This document shows positions 1 to 8,259 of a stretch of DNA of 64,000 bases, piece by piece. This DNA is from Neiella marina (lineage in GTDB: Bacteria; Pseudomonadota; Gammaproteobacteria; Enterobacterales; Neiellaceae). The DNA lies in NCBI RefSeq assembly GCF_002165625.1, contig NZ_NGNS01000001.1, positions 1 to 64,000 of the forward strand, in the 5' to 3' direction. A program made the translations under genes and the position numbers. Position 1 is the first letter of the stretch. Every line of letters begins with the position of its first letter. Under the pieces are notes generated by a model. That model saw only the letters and a program-made list of their open reading frames with translations, was not told the origin of the DNA and did not search any database.

Positions 1-87
1 GCTTCAGTTAAAGTGCTGTGGCAAGGATGGCTCAAATTACAAGCCATCCTTGAAGGGTACGAGCTAGCCAAGTCTCTTGAACTCTAA
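1..87 (+). mobile_element. C-terminal end of an IS50/Tn5-like (IS4 family) transposase, cut by the window edge
   Basis: An open frame enters from the left edge and stops with TAA at 85-87. The 28 visible residues read ASVKVLWQGW-LKLQAILEGY-ELAKSLEL. The pattern V-K-x-[IL]-W-x-G followed by an amphipathic helix resembles the extreme C-terminus of IS50-type transposases. The stop codon lies on the edge of a sequence almost identical to the Tn5 inside end (86-105), which is how IS50 is built: transposase running up to the end repeat. Only the tail is visible, so intactness of the gene is unknown. The family call rests on the end repeat more than on the protein. Confidence 0.6.
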
Positions 88-105
88 GATGTGATCAAGA
101 GACAG
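86..105 (-). repeat. Terminal inverted repeat of the IS50-like element
   Basis: Read on the minus strand this is CTGTCTCTTGATCACATCTT, which differs from the Tn5/IS50 inside end (CTGTCTCTTGATCAGATCT, recalled from the literature) at one position. It marks the right boundary of the element at base 105. IS50 makes 9-bp target duplications, so 106-114 (ccgctatct) should recur at the other end of the element, outside the window. Confidence 0.7.
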
Positions 106-127
106 CCGCTATCTGGTGGCTTTTTTA
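104..127 (+). terminator. Short hairpin with T-run just outside the IS end
   Basis: AGCCGC (104-109), a 6-nt loop and GTGGCT (116-121) run into TTTTTT. The hairpin contains one G-T pair and straddles the IS boundary. It could end transcription leaving the transposase, or be the old terminator of the flanking minus-strand gene's neighbourhood. It is weak but has the right shape. Confidence 0.4.
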
Positions 128-142
128 TCTATATTGTTGAAG

Positions 143-763
143 CTACAAGTTGCTGGCGTGGCCCAGTTGATTCCATGCTTCTTGCAACTGCACGCTGGAA
201 TTGCGCAGCGCAGGGTCGCGATGTAAGCCCAGAATTTTTATTAACGAATGGTCAATGCCACCTTGCAGTTGCCCGCCAGTGAACCAAACTTCGGTTTGGC
301 TACCAGTCAACACTCGCTGAGGCAGTCGCCGCATGTAGGTGTGCTTACCTTTTCGCAACCCAACAAATGGCGTGTAGGTATCGATACGACCGGTCGCAAC
401 TTCAACCCACTGCAACCGCCGCAACAGAGTTTCTTCGGCATTGATGTCTTTGGTGACATCATTTTGCAACAACGGCATATAACCTAAATTCTGTCGCATC
501 GATTCCAACAGTGAGCAAACTTCCCGTTGCGGTAAAGCCGGAATACTCACCGGCGTCACCCCAAATCGCAGCTGCCAATCGGTTTTGGTGTGTAATTGGG
601 CAATCCGCCCACAAAGCAAGAAAAAGGCGAGCACATCGCCATCGGTCACTGAAAAAGAAAAGCTTATTTGGGGAGAAGAAAGACCGTCCCACTCAACAAC
701 TCCGCCATTCCAACATTCAAACAATGTAATCATGGTGTCACCCATATTTCTTGTCAGCTCCAT
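143..763 (-). CDS. Uncharacterised protein, 206 aa
   Basis: I do not recognise the family. The frame is open to an ATG at 781, but the ATG at 763 (MELTRNMG) has GGAG about 7 nt before it and is preferred. No signal peptide, membrane segment or cysteine motif is visible. The protein is mixed in composition, with a hydrophobic stretch around residues 45-55 (DVLAFFLLCGRI) and a basic central part. It is followed by the IS end, so the element landed just downstream of its stop. It stands alone on its strand, divergent from the small gene at 989. Confidence 0.6.
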   Translation of the reverse strand: MELTRNMGDTMITLFECWNGGVVEWDGLSSPQISFSFSVTDGDVLAFFLLCGRIAQLHTKTDWQLRFGVTPVSIPALPQREVCSLLESMRQNLGYMPLLQNDVTKDINAEETLLRRLQWVEVATGRIDTYTPFVGLRKGKHTYMRRLPQRVLTGSQTEVWFTGGQLQGGIDHSLIKILGLHRDPALRNSSVQLQEAWNQLGHASNL

Positions 764-988
764 GACAAATTCTCCATCCATGCAAACCTGAAGTACGTCG
801 GCCTTTTAAATGTAGTCAAGTTCTTGCCAAAGACTATAGCGCCCCTACATTTTGTAAGGCAAATGTTACGAAACATGGACAACTTCATATTCTGACAAAA
901 GTCGTAGGAAAAATAGCCAATTTATGCTGTCGTAAAACCTTCACATCCATTTGTTAACGTTGGCCGAGAAAAGTCAGAGGGTAATTAG

Positions 989-1228
989 ATGGATACAGCA
1001 ACACAAGTGGATGTAGAGCGCCGGGGGAGTCATGCCGAGGTGCGCTTAACCAAAGCCCAAGAAGTTAGCTTTGAGGCCATGCATAAACTTGGTTGGGATA
1101 TCTGGTTTGTCCGCATGACCCAGCGTGGCCCGCTAGCAGTACTGTGCCGCGGCGAAGCATTGTGCACGGTTGACCACTTAGGCAATGCCAGCTTCACACC
1201 AACCATCAATTTGCGCAGCAAAGGCTAG
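989..1228 (+). CDS. Small conserved-looking cytoplasmic protein, 79 aa
   Basis: Starts at an ATG with AGAGGG about 8 nt upstream, which supports translation. The centre, residues 29-45 (MHKLGWDIWFVRMTQRG), recalls a motif LGW-x-[LI]-x-FVRR seen in small uncharacterised gammaproteobacterial proteins; that is from memory and no function is attached. There is no signal peptide or membrane span. The gene ends 4 nt before the end of the convergent epmA. The best guess is a small regulatory or accessory protein of unknown role. Confidence 0.6.
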   Translation: MDTATQVDVERRGSHAEVRLTKAQEVSFEAMHKLGWDIWFVRMTQRGPLAVLCRGEALCTVDHLGNASFTPTINLRSKG

Positions 1229-1232
1229 CCCG

Positions 1233-2213
1233 TCAGGCACGATCAACCGGGAAAGCGATGACCTCGGAAATATCGCTTACACCTAGTTTCAGCATTAGTA
1301 GTCGGTCAATACCCAAAGCAACACCGGCACATGCCGGCAGTCCAGCATCCAAAGCCGCCAGAAAGCGGTCATCTATTGGCGGTATTGGCAATCCCTGAGC
1401 TGCTCGCCAGGCACAGTCTTGCTCAAACCGACGTCGCTGCTCTGAGCCATCTTGCAGTTCTCGGAAACCATTGGCTAACTCAATACCTTTGAAATACAAC
1501 TCAAAGCGATCTGCGATTCTCGGATCGTCATCATTTAATTGCGCCAAAGCTGCCTGAGAAGCCGGAAAACCAAACACAAAGATCGGTCGAAGCTGGCCAA
1601 TTTGTGGCTCAATGACGATGCTGAATAGCAATTGCAACAGCGTGTCTTTGTTTGTTTCGCGAGCCGCTAACTCCTGACAACTGGCAGGTGCAACCTGCTG
1701 CAACTCAGCAACGCTGGCGGTCAGCGGGTCGATACCTAAGTAATCAATAAACGCCTGCTGATAGCTCATGCTGTCGCAACCATCACATGCCAAAACGAGT
1801 TGCATCAATTGACTAATTTCGGCCATCAAATCGCGATGATCAAAATCAGGGCGATACCACTCCAACATAGTAAATTCGGAGTTATGGAAGCGGCCTAGTT
1901 CCTCGTTGCGAAACGCTTTGCTGAGCTGATAGATAGCCCCCACGTCGGCACACAACAAACGTTTCATATGGAATTCGGGGGAAGTCGACAAAAACAGAGG
2001 CAACTCTGGCGTCTGTCCCGGTGCCACCAAATGAGTGACAAACGGTTGCAAATGAATATCGGTCACCGATGCCTGCGACATGGCCGGGGTATCGACTTCC
2101 AACACCTCTCGTTCAGCGAAGAACTGACGGATGGTGGTTAACATATTTGCCCGCGCGATCAGCGCCTCGCGACTGGCAGTCGGGCGCCAGTTTGGTGGTA
2201 ATAGTGTGTTCAT
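1233..2213 (-). CDS. epmA: EpmA, EF-P--(R)-beta-lysine ligase
   Basis: Class II lysyl-tRNA-synthetase paralogue that activates (R)-beta-lysine and attaches it to Lys34 of elongation factor P. The 326-residue length equals a synthetase catalytic domain without the anticodon-binding part. Visible synthetase motifs: motif 2 region [20 protein letters not shown] near residue 100, and motif 3 [12 protein letters not shown] near residue 297. Its target gene efp (4361-4927) and its partner epmB (5038-6057) are close by. It begins 17 nt after the GH13 gene stop on the same strand, so the two may be co-transcribed. The RBS before ATG 2213 is weak. No epmC (hydroxylase) is present in this window. Confidence 0.95.
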   Translation of the reverse strand: MNTLLPPNWRPTASREALIARANMLTTIRQFFAEREVLEVDTPAMSQASVTDIHLQPFVTHLVAPGQTPELPLFLSTSPEFHMKRLLCADVGAIYQLSKAFRNEELGRFHNSEFTMLEWYRPDFDHRDLMAEISQLMQLVLACDGCDSMSYQQAFIDYLGIDPLTASVAELQQVAPASCQELAARETNKDTLLQLLFSIVIEPQIGQLRPIFVFGFPASQAALAQLNDDDPRIADRFELYFKGIELANGFRELQDGSEQRRRFEQDCAWRAAQGLPIPPIDDRFLAALDAGLPACAGVALGIDRLLMLKLGVSDISEVIAFPVDRA

Positions 2214-2229
2214 CGTTGATTACTAAGGT

Positions 2230-3702
2230 TTAGATTCCAGCTACCATGGCGACCGGAGCAGTCGAGCGACTCAGCACCGCATAACGCCGAGGTGGCAACA
2301 TCACTTGTAAATACCGGCCATGGCTTTGCACTTGTCCTTTTCGCCCGAGAACCAAGTGCCAATTGAGATCGCCATCAATCTTCACAGCTTGCGGCACCTT
2401 GCCTCGGTTGATCAGTACTTGTACTTGCTGTTCGGGCAACTCTCGGCGAAAGCCGAGCACATCTTCGGGCAGATCACGATCGAAGCTTAAACGGCCCGTT
2501 CGAAGCGGTTGATATTTATGGCGCAGCTGTACCACTGAGCGGACAAAATCAAGCATTGCTTGATCGACGAGCTCAGGTTGGTGCCAAGGGTAAGCGCCGC
2601 GGCAGTATGGATCATCCTCGCCCGTCATCGCAATTTCATCACCATAGTAAATACAAGGTGCGCCAGGCATGGTCATCTGAAACAAGAAAGCTTGTTGCAG
2701 GGCGTAACGGTCTTCGCGCAATATCCACAGCGGCCGTGCCATGTCGTGACTACCCAGCAAATTGAATTGAACCTGAGTGACCTGCCAGTCTTGCGCCGCA
2801 ACCATGTCTTCTATTGCTGCCATAAAGCTATTGGTATCAATTGATTGCAACGGCAAATTGTTCTTGTGGTAATCGTCTCGCAGGGCCTGATAGCCAAAAT
2901 AACTCAGGGTTAAACTACAAAATTCATAGTTCATCGTGGCATCGAACATGTCACCTTGCAGCCAGTGGGTGGCACGTTGCCAAATTTCTCCGCAAATATA
3001 AGCGTTTGGGTTGATCGCTTTGACCCGTCGGCGAAACTCGCGCCAAAACTCATCATCGTCAATTTCGCCGGGCACATCCAGACGCCAGCCGTCGATACCA
3101 AACTTGAGCCAATATTCAGCAACATCATATATGTACTTGCGAACCCCAGGATTCTGAATATTGAACTTAGGCAATGCCGGAAGTCCCCACCATGATTGGT
3201 AGTTGGGTGGATTCGACTCATCCGCATGATAGGGCCGCAACGGCCAGTCATCGATCAAAAACCAATCTAAGTACGGCGAATCTTGGCCGTTTTCCAAGAT
3301 GTGATGAAATGCCCAAAAGCCCCGACTGGCATGATTAAAGACACCATCGAGCACCACTTTTATGCCACGCACATGGGCTTGGTCGAGAAGTGCTCGCAAT
3401 GCTTTATTGCCACCGAGCAAAGGGTCGACCTCAAAGTAGTCATAGGTATGGTAGCGATGATTGCTCGCTGAACTGAAAATGGGGTTCAGATAAATAGCAT
3501 TAACGCCCAGTTCCACGAGGTAGTCTAGGCGGTCACAAATGCCATACAGATCGCCACCTTGATAACCCTGTTCGCCAGGACAAGAACCCCAAGGTTTTAG
3601 TTTGATTCCAGCGGGTAAGTGGTCGCCGCCAAAGCGAGCAAAGCGGTCGGGAAATATCTGATAAAAAACGGCGTGTTTAACCCACTCGGGCGTCTCGATC
3701 AT
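2230..3702 (-). CDS. GH13 alpha-glucan hydrolase (neopullulanase/cyclomaltodextrinase-like)
   Basis: Alpha-amylase-family enzyme of 490 aa acting on alpha-glucans or maltodextrins. It starts directly with the barrel (AVFYQIFPDRFARFGGD) and has no signal peptide, so it is probably cytoplasmic. Conserved regions in order: VVLDGVFNHASRGF near residue 117, GWRLDVPGEI with the nucleophile Asp near 206, AYICGEIWQ with the acid/base Glu near 234, and NLLGSHDMARP with the third Asp near 319. It lacks the N-terminal domain typical of longer neopullulanases. GAGG lies about 8 nt before the ATG. It precedes epmA on the same strand. Exact substrate cannot be read from sequence. Confidence 0.88.
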   Translation of the reverse strand: MIETPEWVKHAVFYQIFPDRFARFGGDHLPAGIKLKPWGSCPGEQGYQGGDLYGICDRLDYLVELGVNAIYLNPIFSSASNHRYHTYDYFEVDPLLGGNKALRALLDQAHVRGIKVVLDGVFNHASRGFWAFHHILENGQDSPYLDWFLIDDWPLRPYHADESNPPNYQSWWGLPALPKFNIQNPGVRKYIYDVAEYWLKFGIDGWRLDVPGEIDDDEFWREFRRRVKAINPNAYICGEIWQRATHWLQGDMFDATMNYEFCSLTLSYFGYQALRDDYHKNNLPLQSIDTNSFMAAIEDMVAAQDWQVTQVQFNLLGSHDMARPLWILREDRYALQQAFLFQMTMPGAPCIYYGDEIAMTGEDDPYCRGAYPWHQPELVDQAMLDFVRSVVQLRHKYQPLRTGRLSFDRDLPEDVLGFRRELPEQQVQVLINRGKVPQAVKIDGDLNWHLVLGRKGQVQSHGRYLQVMLPPRRYAVLSRSTAPVAMVAGI

Positions 3703-3776
3703 GGCCTGCCTCGCAATCCGTTAACGGTTGGCACTAGCTTGGCTGGTATAACCAAAGGCAGATAGTTGATGGTGAG

Positions 3777-4295
3777 CTATCGACCCGCTAGTGCTGTGAT
3801 TTGTTCAACATAGTCAGCGACGGCAAGTTTGTCAGCCTCGCTCACTGTTGCAAAACGTTCGGCCAGTTGTTGGGTGGTTTGTAAAAGTTGAAGCATGGCT
3901 TCTTTTTGTTCGGCGGTCATATTGGGATCGTTTTTTATGTCAGCAATCTCTTTGCTGAAATCCTCTTTGACCGATGCCTGTTGTATCGCCCCGTAAGCCA
4001 GCATAATTTGCTCGCCCACTTGCGACCATTGCGGCGCCGAATCAAAACCATACTTGGCTAGTACCGCCAACATGCTCTGATATAGCGCTGTATTGGTGAC
4101 ATCTTGATTGCTACCAGAAAAAAACGTTTGGGCATCCAGCGCAAGCAGTTCATCTTGGTGGTTTGCAGACCATTGTTGGATTGCTTGATAACTCGCCAGC
4201 CATTGGCCCACTTGATTTTTTGACAGATCAGCAGCAGACAGCTGAAAACTAACAATGAAAAACAAGGTAGCGACGAACTGAACAAATCTCGACAT
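3777..4295 (-). CDS. Exported helical protein of unknown function, 172 aa
   Basis: The ATG at 4295 (MSRFVQFV) has GAAGGA about 6 nt upstream and opens a clear signal peptide (hydrophobic core FVATLFFIVSF, cleavage near SAA|DLS), so the longer frame from 4319 is rejected. The mature part of about 150 residues looks all-helical, rich in Gln, Ala and Asp, with a run DIKNDPNMTAEQKEAML that suggests a short exposed turn between helices. It lies between efp and the GH13 gene on the same strand. I do not recognise the family; a periplasmic role is inferred from the signal peptide only. Confidence 0.7.
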   Translation of the reverse strand: MSRFVQFVATLFFIVSFQLSAADLSKNQVGQWLASYQAIQQWSANHQDELLALDAQTFFSGSNQDVTNTALYQSMLAVLAKYGFDSAPQWSQVGEQIMLAYGAIQQASVKEDFSKEIADIKNDPNMTAEQKEAMLQLLQTTQQLAERFATVSEADKLAVADYVEQITALAGR

Positions 4296-4360
4296 GCTGT
4301 TTCCTTCAATGGCCGGCACAGCGCTCTGGCTCAGAGCGCTGGTTCGATACGAGCTGGTAA

Positions 4361-4927
4361 TTATTTAACCCGAGAAACGTACTCTGCGCTGCGGGTGTCA
4401 ACTTTGATCACTTCACCAATTTGGATGAACAAAGGCACTCGAACAACAGCGCCAGTGCTCAATGTAGCAGGTTTACCACCTGTACCGGCGGTATCGCCTT
4501 TCAAGCCAGGATCGGTTTCAGTCACTTCTAGCTCGACAAAATTTGGTGGTGTCACCGAGATCGGCGAGCCGTTCCACAAGGTTAACGTGCAAACATCTTG
4601 CTCAACCAACCACTTTTCATTGTCGCCAATTGCTTTCTCATCGGCAGCCAATTGCTCGAAGGTGTCATTGTTCATAAAGTGCCAGAACTCACCGTCATTG
4701 TAGAGGTACGCTAGCTCCACATCCATCACATCGGCCGCTTCCACGGTTTCACCTGACTTAAAGGTTTTTTCCAGCACCTTGCCGGAAATAAGCTTACGAA
4801 TCTTAACGCGGTTAAACGCCTGACCCTTTCCAGGTTTGACAAATTCATTCTCGATGATGGAGCAAGGTTCGCCATCTAACATTAACTTCATGCCAGAGCG
4901 AAACTCATTGGTGCTAAACGTAGCCAT
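4361..4927 (-). CDS. efp: Elongation factor P
   Basis: Rescues ribosomes stalled at polyproline stretches by entering between the P and E sites. Length 188 aa is normal. Domain I contains the loop KPGKGQAF in which Lys34 (third residue before AF) is the site that EpmA and EpmB decorate with beta-lysine; a lysine here fits the presence of both genes next door. Domains II and III follow, ending in the conserved signature region around [18 protein letters not shown]. The gene is divergent from epmB with about 110 nt between starts, which must contain both promoters. Confidence 0.98.
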   Translation of the reverse strand: MATFSTNEFRSGMKLMLDGEPCSIIENEFVKPGKGQAFNRVKIRKLISGKVLEKTFKSGETVEAADVMDVELAYLYNDGEFWHFMNNDTFEQLAADEKAIGDNEKWLVEQDVCTLTLWNGSPISVTPPNFVELEVTETDPGLKGDTAGTGGKPATLSTGAVVRVPLFIQIGEVIKVDTRSAEYVSRVK

Positions 4928-5037
4928 GGATACCTCAAATCAGGTTCAAAACGAAAACGCGCCAATCATACAAGAAATCTCGCCGCCTGGCAGCTATTGG
5001 CTTGCATTAGTCCCACATCAGTTTTAAGGTTCGCGTC

Positions 5038-6057
5038 ATGAAATTGACCCAAGCCTCAGACATCGCCAATCAACCACCGTGGCAATGGCAATTAAAACAC
5101 GCGATCAGCAGTCCTGAAGAATTGCTCCAACGGCTAAGTTTGACCGAATCTGAGGTCGGCAGCGGAGCCGCTAGACGACTGTTCCCACTGCGAGTACCGC
5201 AAGCATTTGTTGATAAAATGGCCATTGGCGATGGCAATGACCCTTTGTTCAAGCAGATCTGGCCTGCCGATGCCGAATTTCACCAGGTTGATGGCTACCT
5301 CACCGACCCGCTGCAAGAGCACGATGCCGCAGTTCCTGGCTTAATTCACAAATACCACAACCGTGTATTGCTGCTGGTCCGTGGCGGTTGTGCTGTTAAC
5401 TGTCGCTATTGTTTCCGTCGTCACTTTCCTTACGGCGACAACAAACCAACCGAACACCACTGGCAAGACGCTTTGGACTACATCGCTCAGCGGCCAGAGA
5501 TCAAAGAAGTGATTTTTAGCGGTGGCGATCCACTGATGGCCAATGATCAGCAGCTCAGTGAGTTGATTGGCAGAATTGAGCGCATACCTCACGTGACACG
5601 ATTGCGCATTCACAGCCGGTTGCCGGTGATGATCCCAGAAAGACTGACAACGGAATTGCTCGCTCGACTCAGCAATTCACGGTTAAAGCCGGTGATCGTT
5701 CTGCACATCAATCATGCCAATGAAATCGACCAGCGTTTAACCGATGCCTTAGGGCCATACCAACAGGCAGGTATTTGGCTACTCAATCAGGCCGTGCTGC
5801 TGGCTGGGATCAATGACAATGTCGATACATTAACTGAATTGAGCGAAGCCTTGTTTCAGGCAGGTATTCAACCTTACTACCTGCATGCATTTGATCCTGT
5901 CGCCAATACCGCCCATTTTGATGTCGCCGATACCCAAGCCAAACAGTTAATGCAGCAACTATTAACACGATTACCCGGCTTCTTGGTCCCCACTCTTGTT
6001 CGTGAAATTGCCGGCCAACCGAGTAAAACCCCTCTCGATATTAGGAGCACCCAATGA
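5038..6057 (+). CDS. epmB: EpmB, lysine 2,3-aminomutase for EF-P
   Basis: Radical SAM/PLP enzyme converting L-lysine to (R)-beta-lysine, the substrate that EpmA ligates to EF-P. At 339 aa it is the short EF-P-specific type rather than the longer clostridial catabolic mutase. The [4Fe-4S] motif is CAVNCRYCFRRHFPY near residues 120-134, followed by FSGGDPLM, the usual SAM-binding GGDP element. The PLP lysine should lie in the C-terminal third. The stop codon overlaps the start of the next gene (ATGA at 6054), indicating translational coupling. Confidence 0.96.
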   Translation: MKLTQASDIANQPPWQWQLKHAISSPEELLQRLSLTESEVGSGAARRLFPLRVPQAFVDKMAIGDGNDPLFKQIWPADAEFHQVDGYLTDPLQEHDAAVPGLIHKYHNRVLLLVRGGCAVNCRYCFRRHFPYGDNKPTEHHWQDALDYIAQRPEIKEVIFSGGDPLMANDQQLSELIGRIERIPHVTRLRIHSRLPVMIPERLTTELLARLSNSRLKPVIVLHINHANEIDQRLTDALGPYQQAGIWLLNQAVLLAGINDNVDTLTELSEALFQAGIQPYYLHAFDPVANTAHFDVADTQAKQLMQQLLTRLPGFLVPTLVREIAGQPSKTPLDIRSTQ

Positions 6058-6380
6058 CCTCAACCAACCAACAACAAGTGATTGCTCGTTTGCAGGAGGA
6101 GTTAAAAGCTCTGTACCGGAAGTGTGTCGATGCCGACCAAAAGTTGAGCCAGTTTCGGACTCAGGGAATGGGTAAATTCAGCGCATTGTTTGGCACTGAC
6201 TCACCGTTTGATGTGCAAGCAAAAACGTTCAGCGACTATTTGGCTGAAGCGGCTGCGGACTTAGATAAGTTAACTCAGTTACCTGAGCAACCGGCCCAGC
6301 AGTGGCAAGATCACCTCAACCAACTATTAATCAAGTTGCAAGCAATCCACCAACTGCTGGCGCGCTTTAAAGCCATCTAA
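6054..6380 (+). CDS. Small helical protein, possible PriC-like primosomal protein, 108 aa
   Basis: Overlaps the epmB stop by 4 nt and has AGGAG about 9 nt upstream, so it is a real second gene of that operon. The sequence is predicted helical throughout. The segment SPFDVQAKTFSDYLAEAAAD resembles by eye the N-terminal half of E. coli PriC (FD...F...L...L.EA...L..L), and Shewanella-like genomes often carry shortened PriC homologues. At 108 aa it lacks the C-terminal part of the 175-aa E. coli protein. The assignment is tentative; a generic coiled-coil protein is the alternative. Confidence 0.6.
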   Translation: MTSTNQQQVIARLQEELKALYRKCVDADQKLSQFRTQGMGKFSALFGTDSPFDVQAKTFSDYLAEAAADLDKLTQLPEQPAQQWQDHLNQLLIKLQAIHQLLARFKAI

Positions 6381-6395
6381 CTGAGTTAGGGGCTG

Positions 6396-6818
6396 TTAGT
6401 GCTGCCAGTTCGTCACATTAAAGGCGTCTGGTAGCCACTCGCGCAACTTACCGGACACATCACCAACAAAACAGACTCGGCTGCGATCTGCGACTTTCGC
6501 CAACGCTAACTTAATCTCATCGATCAAGGCTTCGCGGCTATTTGAACTCAACACAAACATCTCAATACCTTCTCGGGTATCGGCATCGATGCGGCTCAGA
6601 GCATCCAGCGCTCCAACTCCAACAGGAGTAAGTTCCACTTTATTGTCGACAACATTACCGCCAGACCAGCAGCAATAAAGTTGCTTGTTGTCGAATTTGG
6701 TTTCAAACACCATGTACGACACCTGACCTGATTCTGGGTTGTCCATGCCAAGTATGTCCAACACAGCTTCAGTACACTCGGTGCTGGCGGTGTTATCAAT
6801 CAGCTCACTTGAAATCAT
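6396..6818 (-). CDS. Uncharacterised protein, 140 aa
   Basis: The ATG at 6818 (MISSELID) has CGGAG about 7 nt upstream and is preferred over the longer frame from 6884, whose extra residues would look like a short lipoprotein signal (LFISAC) but which has no good RBS. No membrane span is visible in the 140 residues. It is acidic with two close Cys (LYCCWSGG near residue 48) and a mixed alpha/beta pattern; its C-terminal half (REALIDEIKLALAKVADRSR, VCFVGDVSGKLREW) looks like a compact nucleotide-fold-like unit, but no motif is diagnostic. It is convergent with the epmB operon. Confidence 0.6.
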   Translation of the reverse strand: MISSELIDNTASTECTEAVLDILGMDNPESGQVSYMVFETKFDNKQLYCCWSGGNVVDNKVELTPVGVGALDALSRIDADTREGIEMFVLSSNSREALIDEIKLALAKVADRSRVCFVGDVSGKLREWLPDAFNVTNWQH

Positions 6819-7006
6819 AATTTTCTCCGATTGTTGAGGTGTCAAAAAATCACCACAAGCGGAGATAAACAAGATCCATACCAATCTAAATGGTCAATAG
6901 AACAGAGTAATAGGTTCTATGCGAATAGTCAGAATCTCGTAGAATAATCGGCTAAAGGCTTGTTAGCTGGCTCTCACTCTCGTTGAACAGCCATTGACAG
7001 CTCAAA

Positions 7007-7020
7007 TGATAACGGTAACA
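7007..7020. promoter_or_regulatory. LacI-type operator upstream of the GH26 operon
   Basis: TGATAACGGTAACA, an imperfect dyad with central CG, 34 nt before the GH26 start. It shares 11 to 12 of 14 positions with the sites at 11712 (before the sugar symporter) and 12922 (before the LacI gene). The shape TGTTAnCGnTAACA is typical of LacI/GntR-type operators. The location would overlap the promoter or its immediate downstream side. Confidence 0.75.
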
Positions 7021-7053
7021 TTTCGCTGAAATTAGGTTACTTGGTGTCGAATA

Positions 7054-8241
7054 ATGAAGTTTTTAAAAACCATTCTGCTAGCCACTACATCTGGCTTGCT
7101 ATCGCTTTCAACAATGGCAACTCCTGTCATCGACGGCAAATATACGCCGAAAGATGGTAAAACCCTGATGATCATCGGTCAGGAGCTAAGTGCATTACGT
7201 GGCTACCAGCAGAGTAATTGCTGCCCCACCCCAGGCGGAGTCACCACCTATTTAGGAATCTACAAACTAAATGATGACAAGCAAACTTTTGGCGGCATTG
7301 GCTTTGACAACGACCTCAAAGAAGACAAGCGCGAAGCTGATTGGGGCGGCGGTCCTTCCAACGCGCTGACAACCATTAAAATGTTCCCTAATTCAGCGTT
7401 GGCAATTGGCCTTTCGATGACCGAAGCGGAGCAAGCCAATGGCTTATCCATGTTGGTCGAAGGTAAATTTGATGCCAGCATCAAGAAGCTGGCAACCCTG
7501 ATCAAAATGCACCCACAACCTGTGTTCTTGCGCATCGGCTATGAGTTTGACGGCGCTTGGAATCAGGGGTACCACGACACCAAAAAGTACATCGCGGCAT
7601 ATCGCTACATTGCCGATATGGTAAGAGCAGAAGGCGCCGATAATGCAGTGATGACATGGCAAGCTTCATCATCGCCAGCAGACGACACGATTGACGGCGG
7701 CATCGAAGATATTCGCAACTGGTATCCAGGCGATGACTATGTTGACTGGATGGGCTTGTCTTGGTTCCTGCGCCCCGATCAGCAAGGCGGCAACAAAGAC
7801 ATCCCATCAACCCAAATTAGCTTAGCGGATGAGGTACTTGTGTTTGCCCGCGAGCGGAACAAACCGGTTTTGATTGCCGAAGCATCACCGCAGGGCTATC
7901 ACATTGGCGATCTATACACAGCCAATATCGGTCCAGTTGTTGATGGTCCTGCAGGTGAGAATCGTCAGGCCATTACTGCGGCACAAATATGGCAACAGTG
8001 GTTCGAACCGTTTTTTGATTACGTCCGCAGCAATAATGATGTCATTCGTGGTGTTGCTTACATCAACACGCACTGGGATTCACAGCCAATGTGGGGCACG
8101 CCATATAATTCAGGTTTCTGGGGAGATTCTCGCATCGAAGCAAACCCTGAGATCATGAAAAACTGGCAACAAACGATGGCTGAGCCCATGTGGTTACATG
8201 GCGGAGAGGCGCTCAAACAACAACTACACTCTGCCAAATAG
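7054..8241 (+). CDS. Secreted GH26 endo-hydrolase, beta-1,3-xylanase-like
   Basis: Signal peptide (MKFLKTILLATTSGLLSLSTMA) and then one GH26 catalytic domain, 395 aa in total. The block order matches marine beta-1,3-xylanases as I recall them: LMIIGQELSAL, TPGGVTTYLGI, SALAIGLSMTEAEQANGL, VFLRIGYEFDGAWN and YPGDDYVDWMGLSWF. The acid/base Glu should be the E of GYEFDG (about residue 170) and the nucleophile the E of LIAEASP (about residue 276). Mannanase is the alternative within GH26. No carbohydrate-binding module is attached. First gene of an operon with galM and an oxidoreductase, preceded by a LacI-type operator. Nearby xylAB favours a xylose polymer as substrate, but that is inference. 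Confidence 0.85.
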   Translation: MKFLKTILLATTSGLLSLSTMATPVIDGKYTPKDGKTLMIIGQELSALRGYQQSNCCPTPGGVTTYLGIYKLNDDKQTFGGIGFDNDLKEDKREADWGGGPSNALTTIKMFPNSALAIGLSMTEAEQANGLSMLVEGKFDASIKKLATLIKMHPQPVFLRIGYEFDGAWNQGYHDTKKYIAAYRYIADMVRAEGADNAVMTWQASSSPADDTIDGGIEDIRNWYPGDDYVDWMGLSWFLRPDQQGGNKDIPSTQISLADEVLVFARERNKPVLIAEASPQGYHIGDLYTANIGPVVDGPAGENRQAITAAQIWQQWFEPFFDYVRSNNDVIRGVAYINTHWDSQPMWGTPYNSGFWGDSRIEANPEIMKNWQQTMAEPMWLHGGEALKQQLHSAK

Positions 8242-8259
8242 GTAATCGTCAAGGCGTCT

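Noticed and set aside
6819-6884. N-terminal extension giving a lipoprotein-like start (LFISAC) to the 140-aa unknown protein
   Set aside because: A good RBS precedes the inner ATG at 6818, while none precedes 6884. A real lipoprotein start cannot be fully excluded.
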